Source: Bacteroidales bacterium (lineage in GTDB: Bacteria; Bacteroidota; Bacteroidia; Bacteroidales; UBA12170). Taken from it: a DNA stretch of 46,185 nt. The position numbers were made by a program, and so were the translations under genes. The stretch covers positions 10,403 through 56,587 of the forward strand of contig JAOZUW010000002.1 of the NCBI GenBank assembly GCA_029938465.1, written 5' to 3'. Below are positions 1 through 8,926 of this stretch, one piece after another (within the stretch, counting starts at the first letter, position 1; each line of letters begins with the position of its first letter). The notes beneath the pieces were generated by a model. That model ran no database searches. It was not told the origin of the DNA and saw only the letters and a program-made list of their open reading frames with translations.

Positions 1-116
1 AAATCTTAAGTATTTCTCTGAATTCAAATAAAATAAATTCAAAAAACATCAGTTTGCAAACTTTGTCTGTTATTTTTGTAGAATAATATGGAATTAATTT
101 GTAAAAATATACAGAT

Positions 117-1331
117 ATGATAACACAAGCAGTAGCTGGAAATAAAGGTAAGAAAGTAAGATCTGATTGCCATATTGAAATGGAAATTTGCAATAGTGGT
201 GGTAGACAAATTGAAATACAGTCGAAAGTGGATGTAATGTTTGGCAAAGCCAATCGGGAACTTATAAATGATATCTTAGATTTTTACAATATCGAGAATG
301 TGAAAATTCAAATGTTTGATACTGGTGCTTTGCCGTTTGTAATAGCTGCACGAATGGAGGCTTGTATACGGAAAATAGAGAATACGGATAAAGCATTTTT
401 ATTGAATATTGAGGATTTTAATACCACAGATACACTCAAAGAACAGCAGCGTTTTAGCCGATTATATTTACCTGGAAACTCACCAAGCATGATGCTTAAT
501 GCTGGTATTCATAAACCAAACGGATTAATTTTAGATTTGGAAGATGCTGTGGCTCCCCTTAAAAAGCATGAAGCACGTTTCTTAGTAAGAAATGCATTAC
601 GATCTTTAAATTTTTATGGTGCCGAGCGCATGGTGCGTATCAATCAAGGTGAAAGAGGATTGGAAGATTTAAAATATGTAGTACCACATCATGTTAATTT
701 GATATTGATACCAAAAGTAGAGGAGGCTCAACAGCTTATTGATGTTCAAAATAAGATTGACGAAATAAAAGAAGAATATAATATCACTCATCCTATTTGG
801 TTAATGCCTATTATTGAAAGTGCAAAAGGCGTTTTGAATGCCTATGCCATTGCTCAGGCTACTCCAACTGTTTCTTCTATGGCTATTGGATTAGAAGATT
901 ATACTGCCGATTTGGGAGTTAGACGAACACAAGAGGCTCATGAATCTAATTTTGCCCGAAATATGGTGGTTACAGCTTCTGTTGCAGCTGGTATCCAGGC
1001 CATTGATTCGGTTTATTCCGATGTTTCAGATATGAAAGGTTTGGCTGAAAATGTTAAAACATCTAAGAGCATTGGCTTTACAGGAATGGGTTGCATTCAT
1101 CCAAGGCAAGTACGAGTGATTCATGATAATTATGCCCCTGATATGGTTGAAATAGAAAAAGCCAAGAAGATTTATCGTGCTTTTATTGAAGCTAAAGAAA
1201 AAGGATTGGGAGTGGTTTCACTTGGGACAAAGATGATAGATGCTCCTGTAGTGAAAAGAGCAGAAAAGCTGATTAAGCTAGCTATTGATACTGGTAAGTT
1301 GGATAAGGATTGGATAAATATAGGAGATTAA
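117..1331 (+). CDS. citE: Citrate lyase acyl-carrier (gamma, CitD-like) domain fused to citrate lyase beta subunit (CitE-like)
   Basis: N-term ~90 aa resembles CitD (SDCHIEMEI...VDVMFGKANRELINDILDFYNIENVKIQMFDTGALPFVIAARMEA); remainder is CitE/HpcH-like (RLYLPGNSPSMMLNAGIHKPNGLILDLEDAVAPLKKHEARFLVRN). Confidence 0.88.
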   Translation: MITQAVAGNKGKKVRSDCHIEMEICNSGGRQIEIQSKVDVMFGKANRELINDILDFYNIENVKIQMFDTGALPFVIAARMEACIRKIENTDKAFLLNIEDFNTTDTLKEQQRFSRLYLPGNSPSMMLNAGIHKPNGLILDLEDAVAPLKKHEARFLVRNALRSLNFYGAERMVRINQGERGLEDLKYVVPHHVNLILIPKVEEAQQLIDVQNKIDEIKEEYNITHPIWLMPIIESAKGVLNAYAIAQATPTVSSMAIGLEDYTADLGVRRTQEAHESNFARNMVVTASVAAGIQAIDSVYSDVSDMKGLAENVKTSKSIGFTGMGCIHPRQVRVIHDNYAPDMVEIEKAKKIYRAFIEAKEKGLGVVSLGTKMIDAPVVKRAEKLIKLAIDTGKLDKDWINIGD

Positions 1332-1335
1332 CAAG

Positions 1336-2907
1336 ATGAAGAAATACGATAAATTAGTAACAAATGCTGTGGGAAGAATAGTTCCTGAAATTATTAATGG
1401 AGAAGCGCATGTTGCTTTTCAAGGAGTTGGAAAATATAAACCAACTGGGCGTAAACATGCACCCCTTATTCCTACTTGTGCTGATTTTCCGGATGACGGT
1501 AATAAGTTACAGCCAAATCTTAAAGAAGCTTTAATAAAAGCGGGCTTAAAAGACGGGATGACCATTAGTACCCATCACCATTTTAGAAATGGAGATTTGA
1601 TAGCGGTTCAAATCTTTGATATTGCTCACGAACTGGGTGTAAAAAATCTTCGTTGGTTTCCTTCAGCTTCCTTTCCAAGTCAAGCTCGCTTAACTGAATA
1701 CTTAGCCGACGGAACCATTAGCCATATTGAAGGAAGTATGAATGGCCCTTTGGGAAAATTTTGCTCTGATGGGAAAATGGAAAAATTGGCTATTTTACGT
1801 TCTCATGGAGGACGTTACCAAGCCATACAAGATGGAGATGTGAAAATAGATATTGCAGTGATAGCAGCTCCATCTGCCGATGCTTTTGGAAATGCCAATG
1901 GTACTAATGGGCCTGCCGCTTGTGGGCTTCTTGGTTTTGCTTTAGGTGATTCGCAATATGCCGATAAAGTAATTGTAGTTACCGATAACTTGGTTCCTTT
2001 TCCTTGCGTGCCATGGCAAATACATGGTAATCATGTAGATTATACAGTACTTGTTGATAAGGTTGGAGATCCTAGTAAAATTGTCTCAGGAACTACCAAT
2101 ATTACCAAAAGCCCTGACCGATTATTAATTGCTGAAATGACAGCTCAGTTTTGTGAAGAAGCAGGCATTGTTCAGGATGGATTTTCATATCAGGCAGGTG
2201 CCGGCGGAACAGCTTTAAGTATAGGTGTTTACTTTGAAGAAATTTTAAGAACAAGAGGTTGGAAAGCCCGTTTTATTCGTGCCGGTAGTAACCAATATCC
2301 AGTAAGTATGTTAGAAAACGGTTTGGTAGATTATATTCTTGATGGACAAACCTTTGATCTAGAAGGCGTTAGGTCTATGAGAGAAAATGCAAATCACCTC
2401 GATACTAGTCCGTTTACTAGTTATAATTATCATAGTAAAGGCAACTTTGCCAGTATGGTTGATGTAGTTATCTTAGGCGCTACAGAGGTTGATGTCAATT
2501 TTAATGCCAATGTAGTCACCCATTCCGATGGGCAGTTATTACATGGTATTGGAGGTTGGCAAAACTGCTTATTTTCTAAATGTACTATACTTCCTATTCC
2601 ATTATTTCGCGATCGTATTCCGGTGATTGTAGATGAAGTAATAACTCTTTGTGGACCAGGTGAATTGATAGATGTGATAGCCACTGAAAGAGGTATTGCT
2701 ATTAACCCACGAAGAACAGACTTGATAGAAAAACTTAAAGATTCTGATCTGCCTATAAAAACAATAGAAGAACTTAAAGCAGAAGCAGAAGCCATTTGTG
2801 GGAAGCCGGAAAAACCAGAGTTTACTGATGAAATAGTAGCCGCTATTAAATGGGTAGATGGAACTATAATAGATGTGGTTCGAAAGGTTAAAGAAGAGTT
2901 AGAATAA
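1336..2907 (+). CDS. citF: Citrate lyase alpha subunit (citrate CoA-transferase)
   Basis: 4 bp after the CitDE ORF; CitF-like motifs (IVSGTTNITKSPDRLLIAEMTAQF, GAGGTALSIGVYF, GIAINPRRTDLIEKLKDS). Confidence 0.9.
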   Translation: MKKYDKLVTNAVGRIVPEIINGEAHVAFQGVGKYKPTGRKHAPLIPTCADFPDDGNKLQPNLKEALIKAGLKDGMTISTHHHFRNGDLIAVQIFDIAHELGVKNLRWFPSASFPSQARLTEYLADGTISHIEGSMNGPLGKFCSDGKMEKLAILRSHGGRYQAIQDGDVKIDIAVIAAPSADAFGNANGTNGPAACGLLGFALGDSQYADKVIVVTDNLVPFPCVPWQIHGNHVDYTVLVDKVGDPSKIVSGTTNITKSPDRLLIAEMTAQFCEEAGIVQDGFSYQAGAGGTALSIGVYFEEILRTRGWKARFIRAGSNQYPVSMLENGLVDYILDGQTFDLEGVRSMRENANHLDTSPFTSYNYHSKGNFASMVDVVILGATEVDVNFNANVVTHSDGQLLHGIGGWQNCLFSKCTILPIPLFRDRIPVIVDEVITLCGPGELIDVIATERGIAINPRRTDLIEKLKDSDLPIKTIEELKAEAEAICGKPEKPEFTDEIVAAIKWVDGTIIDVVRKVKEELE

Positions 2908-2967
2908 GGATTTCTGAGTTAAATATTTACAAATAAATGAATAAGGTAAAACTTATATTTCATTATT

Positions 2968-3157
2968 ATGCCAACATATATAGTATTACAAAACCTAATT
3001 ATTCCCAAGCTGGTTAAAAACCAATGGTATTTTTGCTTGGCATAAAGCCAGCGAACCGAAAAAAATAAAATTGGCACAAGAAATTGCTGAAACATCTATA
3101 GATGATATTAAAGAAGCAATGGAAAGAGGTGAGAGTCCTTTGGAAACTATTTATTAG
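2968..3157 (+). pseudogene. Possible frameshifted or internally deleted small gene
   Basis: ATG at 2968 opens MPTYIVLQNLIIPKLVKNQWYFCLA*; another frame then reads KTNGIFAWHKASEPKKIKLAQEIAETSIDDIKEAMERGESPLETIY* to 3157. The second segment looks protein-coding but has no start in frame. Confidence 0.35.
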
Positions 3158-3270
3158 TTGTAACTGATCTTATTCATTCGGGTTTGAAGTCTGAGATTTT
3201 ATTTATTAATCTTCTAAAATGCAAGATTTTTGCAGTTAGATTGTTATCTTTAATTCGCTTGAGTCTTATA

Positions 3271-4545
3271 TTATAAATAAAATCCTATTCCAAAAGTAGC
3301 TCTGATTGAACTGAATTTTAATGTATGTTCTGGAAGGTTCACGATTCCAGAGTTAATAGTGATATTTTGATATATATTCCCTTGCAAGCCAACAGAAATT
3401 GACATTCCAGGAAAAATATAATAAAAAGCTGCTGTTCTTAATTGAAGTCCATATATACTATATTCTTTTTGGAAATACTCATTATTATTTTTTAAATTAT
3501 CCCAAGAATTATAAATGTAATGTACATCAGGTTTTAAATGTAGTAAACCTGCGCCAACTGAAAACTCTGTTTTCTTAGTGAAATATTTGGTGATAGGTTT
3601 TATAACGTAATCAAGATATAAGATTGTTCCATTTGCATTATTGTAATAATGGTAGGATTTTTTAGTTTCCCCGGTAGGATCATTATAATATATTAATGTA
3701 TAGTCATCTCTAGACTTGAAATAATTCCATCCTACAATATATCGATTAGCAAAACGCCAAGAGATGTTAAAGAAATCAAAATACATTATTGTATAGTCGT
3801 GTTCTTTTATCGTTGGCCTGTCAGTAGAGTTATGTGGTTCTATTAGAGCTTTCGTGGTGGCAGAAGACCCTGCGTTAAGACCAAAGTAAATTCTGAAACG
3901 TTTTTTAGGGAATGCTTGACGCATTATTTTTGAATGTTCACGCATTTGGTTAATGTCTTGATAAAAAACAGTATCGTTATAGATAGAAAGATTTTGGAAT
4001 TTGTTAATCTTATTTTTTTTAGCATTTGTATTCAGGATTACTGTTGAATTTCTTTTGGCTTTTTGTATTTTTGAGCCAACCCATCCTCCTAATGCTATTC
4101 CTCCTGCTCCAAGTGCAATTGCTGGAATGAGAGACCATCCGTCAGATATTAATAAACCGGTGATTACACCTGCTGCTCCTACAATAACCATCCCTGTGAC
4201 CATCCCAGCAGTATTTGATCCTTCTTTCATTTTTAAAAGAATCACTCTGTCTATATCGTTAATAGGAATACGAACCATATCATCAAACTGATCTGGGTTA
4301 ATCATTAACTCATTGCTTGGATATATTATTATTGTTTCATTATTAGCATAAATTAACTGACCTCTAATTGTATCCCCAGTAATAAGTATTACATCTGCAG
4401 ATGGTTGCATAATATCCCATTTCTTTTGAATCTTTTCCCATTCAGCTTCAGTAAACTCTGGTTTTTCTGGTTTTATGGCAACAATATTCTGTGAATATAC
4501 GTTCAGTGTAGAAATTGTGATGATTAATGCTAACAAATGTTTCAT
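3271..4545 (-). CDS. Hypothetical secreted/outer-membrane protein with signal peptide, Gly-rich hydrophobic segment and probable C-terminal beta-barrel
   Basis: MKHLLALIITISTLNVYSQ signal; GMVTGMVIVGAAGVITGLLISDG...GAGGIALGGWVGSKIQ; C-term TFGIGFYL. Confidence 0.7.
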   Translation of the reverse strand: MKHLLALIITISTLNVYSQNIVAIKPEKPEFTEAEWEKIQKKWDIMQPSADVILITGDTIRGQLIYANNETIIIYPSNELMINPDQFDDMVRIPINDIDRVILLKMKEGSNTAGMVTGMVIVGAAGVITGLLISDGWSLIPAIALGAGGIALGGWVGSKIQKAKRNSTVILNTNAKKNKINKFQNLSIYNDTVFYQDINQMREHSKIMRQAFPKKRFRIYFGLNAGSSATTKALIEPHNSTDRPTIKEHDYTIMYFDFFNISWRFANRYIVGWNYFKSRDDYTLIYYNDPTGETKKSYHYYNNANGTILYLDYVIKPITKYFTKKTEFSVGAGLLHLKPDVHYIYNSWDNLKNNNEYFQKEYSIYGLQLRTAAFYYIFPGMSISVGLQGNIYQNITINSGIVNLPEHTLKFSSIRATFGIGFYL

Positions 4546-4815
4546 TCGTTTATAATTATATGATATTATATCAATAAAATTTTGAAAACGGATGTGACAA
4601 TGTCAGATTGTGCAGTCAAGGCAAGGTCACCCAAGTAGATTAAATATTTTGTTATACTTAGTTCCGTTGTTCAACTTTTCTTAATTATCTTTTGGTGAAT
4701 TATCTGAAAAATAGTATTTCTTTGGTTGCTTTGGTTATTTTTTTCGAATCAGTTTGTTGCTAATTATATATTATGTGCTTATTAGTTTTTGCATTAGGCT
4801 CAAATATAACCAAAA

Positions 4816-4847
4816 AATGAGCCGATTACAAATTTAATCGGCTCATT
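4816..4847 (-). terminator. Intrinsic terminator downstream of queA
   Basis: Perfect 12-bp stem AATGAGCCGATT/AATCGGCTCATT, followed on the minus strand by TTTTTG. Confidence 0.8.
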
Positions 4848-4871
4848 CATTTATATCTTCTATTATTAAGC

Positions 4872-5918
4872 TTACAAAATCAACATCGCATCACCATAGG
4901 TGAAGAATTTATACTTTTCTTTGATAGCTTCTTGATACACATCTTTTATAAAATCATAACCAGCAAAAGCCGATACCATCATCAACATTGGTGAATAGGG
5001 TAAGTGGAAATTTGTGATCATGGAATTAGCTATTTTAAATTCATAAAGAGGAAAAATAAACTTATTAGTCCAGCCAGAGAAAGGTTTTAAATGACCACTA
5101 ATGCTTGTGGAGGTCTCCATGCCTTTCATAACTGTAGTCCCAATAGAGCAAATATTTCTTTTAGCATCTATGGCTCTATTCACTCTGTCAGCCGTTAATT
5201 CTGGAATAAACAGCTGTTCGCTATCCATTTTATGTTTGGTTAAATCTTCTACTTCAATATCACGGAAGTTACCTAAACCTGCATGCAATGTTAGCTCCGA
5301 GAAATTAACCCCTTTTAACTCTAATCGTTTTAATACTTCACGAGTAAAATGCATACCAGCAGTTGGTGCTGCCACAGCTCCTTCGTGCTTTGCAAAAATG
5401 GTTTGATAACGCTCATAATCTAAAGGTTCAACATCACGGCCATGCACTTTAGGTAGTGGCGTTTCACCTAATCTTTTTATTGTCTTCTTAAATTCATCAT
5501 AAGAGCCATCAAATAAAAAGCGTAAAGTTCTACCACGACTTGTAGTATTATCTATAACTTCGGCAACTAATTCATCATTCCCAAAGTACAGTTTATTTCC
5601 TATTCTTATTTTTCTAGCAGGATCAACCAAAACATCCCATAATCGAGAATCTTTATCTAGTTCACGTAAAAGAAAAACTTCGATTTTTGCACCTGTTTTT
5701 TCTTTTTCACCATGTAAACGTGCTGGGAATACTTTTGTATTATTCATCACAAACATATCTCCATCATCAAAATATTCTAAGACATCTTTAAAGGTTCTGT
5801 GCTCTATTTTTTGAGTGTCTCTATGGATAACCATTAATCGGGATTCGTCTCTATTTTCAATAGGGTAGTTGGTAATTAGCTCTGAGGGTAGATTAAATTT
5901 GAATTTTGATAACTTCAT
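4872..5918 (-). CDS. queA: S-adenosylmethionine:tRNA ribosyltransferase-isomerase
   Basis: [33 protein letters not shown]...[13 protein letters not shown]...[10 protein letters not shown], characteristic QueA motifs. Confidence 0.95.
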   Translation of the reverse strand: MKLSKFKFNLPSELITNYPIENRDESRLMVIHRDTQKIEHRTFKDVLEYFDDGDMFVMNNTKVFPARLHGEKEKTGAKIEVFLLRELDKDSRLWDVLVDPARKIRIGNKLYFGNDELVAEVIDNTTSRGRTLRFLFDGSYDEFKKTIKRLGETPLPKVHGRDVEPLDYERYQTIFAKHEGAVAAPTAGMHFTREVLKRLELKGVNFSELTLHAGLGNFRDIEVEDLTKHKMDSEQLFIPELTADRVNRAIDAKRNICSIGTTVMKGMETSTSISGHLKPFSGWTNKFIFPLYEFKIANSMITNFHLPYSPMLMMVSAFAGYDFIKDVYQEAIKEKYKFFTYGDAMLIL

Positions 5919-6289
5919 TTAGTTCTATTTTCTAAAAAAATTTATGAATAATTCTTCCAAAAGTGCATAATTTTCACGAACTTAAGGTCTAAAAAAATGG
6001 TTTGCAAAGATAATGCAAAAAGGAGCCTTTGTCAAGTGATTAGTTTGATATTTTTATCTTTCTGTTGCTAGGGTGGCAAAACATTAGTAAAACCTATATA
6101 AAAATGGCTTTTATTATTAAGGAAAATACTGATTTTACATCATAATTTCTTAAAAATGATACTTATGAAAAGAATTTTATTCACCTTTGTGAACCTATAA
6201 CATCAAAAAATACCTGATAGATTCATTTTTTTTGATGATATTCGTGCAATAATAATCCGGATTATCGAGTTCTTTTTAAAATATTGATT

Positions 6290-7792
6290 ATGAGCAAAAA
6301 AATAATAAAGAGTCCGAACCCATTGGTTCAATATATTCAAAAGCAACCCAAAGATTTTACAAAATCTGATATCATTAATTATATTATGGAGAATGATATT
6401 GAAATGTTGAATTTTAGGTATACTGGTGGTGATGGTCGTTTGAAAACCTTGAATTTTGTGGTATATGATGAAGAGCAATTGGATGAAGTATTAAGTTCAG
6501 GTGAACGTGTAGATGGCTCAAGCTTATTCCCATATATTGAAGCTGGAAACAGTGATTTATATGTTGTGCCACGTTTTCGCACAGCTTTTTATAATCCTTT
6601 TAATGAAATACCTACCGTAGATATTTTATGTGGCTTTTATGATAAAGAAGGTAATCCTTTTGATGGATCACCCGCTTATACTTTGCATAAAGCTCATCAA
6701 ATATTGCAGAAAAAAACGGGTTTGGATTTTGAAGTAATGGGTGAGTTGGAGTATTATGTGATTAGTGAAAAAGAACCTTATTTTGTTACTGATGATCAAA
6801 AGGGATATCACGAAAGTACACCTTTTAATAAATGGGAAGAACTCAGACGTGAAGCTATTTTTGCTATTGCTTCAGTAGGAGGAAGTATTAAATATGCGCA
6901 CTCCGAAGTAGGCAATTTCACAGTAGGTAATTTGGAATATGAACAAAATGAAATAGAATTTAAGCCTTGCCATATAGAAGATGCAGCAGATCAGTTAGTT
7001 ATAGGAAAATGGGTATTGCGTTCTTTAGCTCATCGTTATGGTGTTACGGTCACTTTTTCACCAAAAATAACGGTAGGAAAAGCAGGTAGCGGATTACATA
7101 TTCATACCCGCTTAATGAAAAATGGAAAAAATGCCATGTTGAAAGATGGTATTATTAGCGATATAGCTCGTAAAGCAATTGCTGGATATTTAAAATTAGC
7201 ACCTTCTTTATCTGCATTTGGAAATACCAATCCAACTAGTTACTTCCGTTTAGTTCCACATCAAGAAGCGCCTACAAATATTTGTTGGGGCGATAGAAAT
7301 CGCTCGGTTTTGGTAAGAGTTCCTCTTGGATGGACTGGGCAAAAAGATATGCTGAAAGACGCCAATCCACTTGAAAAAGGTAAGGCGAAAGATTTTTCTG
7401 GTAAACAAACAGTAGAGTTTCGTTGCCCCGATGGTAGTGCTGATATTTATTTATTATTGGCTGGATTAACGGTGGCGGCACGATTGGGATTAGAGGCTAA
7501 AGACAGTTTAAGCTATGCCGAAGAAACTTATGTTGATGTGAATATTTTTGATGACAAACATAAAGATAAAGCTGATTCTTTAGCACAGCTTCCTGTAAGT
7601 TGTTGGGATTCGGCGAAAGAATTGGATAGGCAACGTGACGAATATTTAAAATATGGCGTGTTTAATGAAATGGCTATTAACGGAATCATTCAGCAACTTA
7701 AAGGTTATAATGATGAAAGTCTAAGAGAAGAAATTGAAAAAGATGAAGAAAAAATATTAGCTCTTGTAGATCGTTTCTATCATTGCGGATAA
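6290..7792 (+). CDS. glnA: Glutamine synthetase
   Basis: GS catalytic motifs (MGELEYYV, KITVGKAGSGLHIHTRL, NPTSYFRLVPHQEAPTNICWGDRNRSVLVRVP, VEFRCPDGSADIYLLLAGL); ATG at 6290 preferred over the upstream TTG at 6284. Confidence 0.93.
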   Translation: MSKKIIKSPNPLVQYIQKQPKDFTKSDIINYIMENDIEMLNFRYTGGDGRLKTLNFVVYDEEQLDEVLSSGERVDGSSLFPYIEAGNSDLYVVPRFRTAFYNPFNEIPTVDILCGFYDKEGNPFDGSPAYTLHKAHQILQKKTGLDFEVMGELEYYVISEKEPYFVTDDQKGYHESTPFNKWEELRREAIFAIASVGGSIKYAHSEVGNFTVGNLEYEQNEIEFKPCHIEDAADQLVIGKWVLRSLAHRYGVTVTFSPKITVGKAGSGLHIHTRLMKNGKNAMLKDGIISDIARKAIAGYLKLAPSLSAFGNTNPTSYFRLVPHQEAPTNICWGDRNRSVLVRVPLGWTGQKDMLKDANPLEKGKAKDFSGKQTVEFRCPDGSADIYLLLAGLTVAARLGLEAKDSLSYAEETYVDVNIFDDKHKDKADSLAQLPVSCWDSAKELDRQRDEYLKYGVFNEMAINGIIQQLKGYNDESLREEIEKDEEKILALVDRFYHCG

Positions 7793-7802
7793 GTTTTTAT
7801 TT

Positions 7803-7894
7803 AAAAGAGTATTATATTTAAGATTCGACAAGTTCTAAATACCCTATTTTTTGATTTATACGTTTAACTAAAAATTATGATATAATACTCTTTT
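7803..7894 (+). terminator. Long-loop inverted repeat / possible terminator after glnA
   Basis: Perfect 15-bp arms AAAAGAGTATTATAT (7803-7817) and ATATAATACTCTTTT (7880-7894), ~62-nt loop, T-run after right arm. Confidence 0.5.
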
Positions 7895-8103
7895 TTGCTA
7901 TTAAACCTTTCGAAAAACCTAATATGAAGCGTTTTCAATAGGTCATACTTTAGTATGAAAAATGCCTGGAAATAAAATACAAAACACACATTAACAGGTG
8001 TTTTGTTGTAATATAGGATATGAGCTTAATGATAATCGCCATTTTTATTTCTTATATGATTAAAAATATTAATTTTACAAAAAAATTAAAACAAAAAATG
8101 ATT

Positions 8104-8667
8104 ATGAAAAAATTAATGTTAATCGCGTTCTCATTAGTAATGATGACTTTTGCTGCAAACGCACAGCACGTTTTTGAAAAAGGGGATATTGGTATTAATG
8201 CTGGCCTTGGCCTTGGAGGTCATGGTGGTTTTTTTCCGGCTATTGAAGCTTCTGTAGAATTTGGCGTTATTCCTACAGGTGACGTAGGTTTGGTTTCTTT
8301 TGGTGGAGCTGTAGGTTATAAATACTCCAAATATGTTTATGATTCTTGGTGGTATGATGGAGATGATTATCATTATAATCAGTTTACTTTTGGTGGAAGA
8401 GCAGCATGGCATTTGCATACATTTGATAGCGACAAATGGGATGTATATGGTGGTTTAGGCTTGGGTCTTCGCATTTGGACTGATTATACTTATGATCATG
8501 ATTATTGGGATGATCATAATGAATTGAAAACAACAGCTAATACTGGTACTTATACGGAACTCTTTGTAGGTGGCAGAATGATGATTAATCCTGGATTTGG
8601 ATTATTTGCTGAGATAGGTTATAGTGCATTGTCTTATGCAAGATTTGGATTAACTTTCAAGATGTAA
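8104..8667 (+). CDS. Outer-membrane beta-barrel family protein
   Basis: MKKLMLIAFSLVMMTFAANAQ signal peptide; alternating aromatic/Gly strands; C-term ARFGLTFKM. The upstream part of the 8020 ORF is probably untranslated leader. Confidence 0.75.
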   Translation: MKKLMLIAFSLVMMTFAANAQHVFEKGDIGINAGLGLGGHGGFFPAIEASVEFGVIPTGDVGLVSFGGAVGYKYSKYVYDSWWYDGDDYHYNQFTFGGRAAWHLHTFDSDKWDVYGGLGLGLRIWTDYTYDHDYWDDHNELKTTANTGTYTELFVGGRMMINPGFGLFAEIGYSALSYARFGLTFKM

Positions 8668-8688
8668 GACGATTTTTTAAAAATATTG

Positions 8689-8720
8689 AAAGGCTACTTC
8701 TAAATTTAGAAGTAGCCTTT
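8689..8720 (+). terminator. Intrinsic terminator
   Basis: Perfect palindrome AAAGGCTACTTCTAAATTTAGAAGTAGCCTTT followed by T-run. Confidence 0.85.
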
Positions 8721-8926
8721 TTTGGTATATGTGAAAATACTTTTGCTTGATATAAGAAATAAATTAAACAAAAGATTGCTTAAATCATCACAAAAAGACA
8801 CCAGCTGCAAGGGTTTTAAATACTTATTCAATTGTAATTTTTCGGTCATATTTGGCCTTTTGTTAGCTAATATTCTCGTATCTTCGCCATATGTTTGATA
8901 TAATAAGTATACAATCCTGTGGTAAA

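Noticed and set aside
308-490. Antisense 60-aa ORF within citDE (and similar short opposite-strand ORFs such as 2430-2795, 4001-4291, 5101-5406, 12935-13231)
   Set aside because: Fully nested in well-supported genes on the other strand, with low-complexity Ser/Ile-rich translations typical of spurious ORFs.
6203-6478. 91-aa minus-strand ORF opposite the glnA start
   Set aside because: Overlaps the glnA leader and coding region, Ile/Phe-rich, no support.
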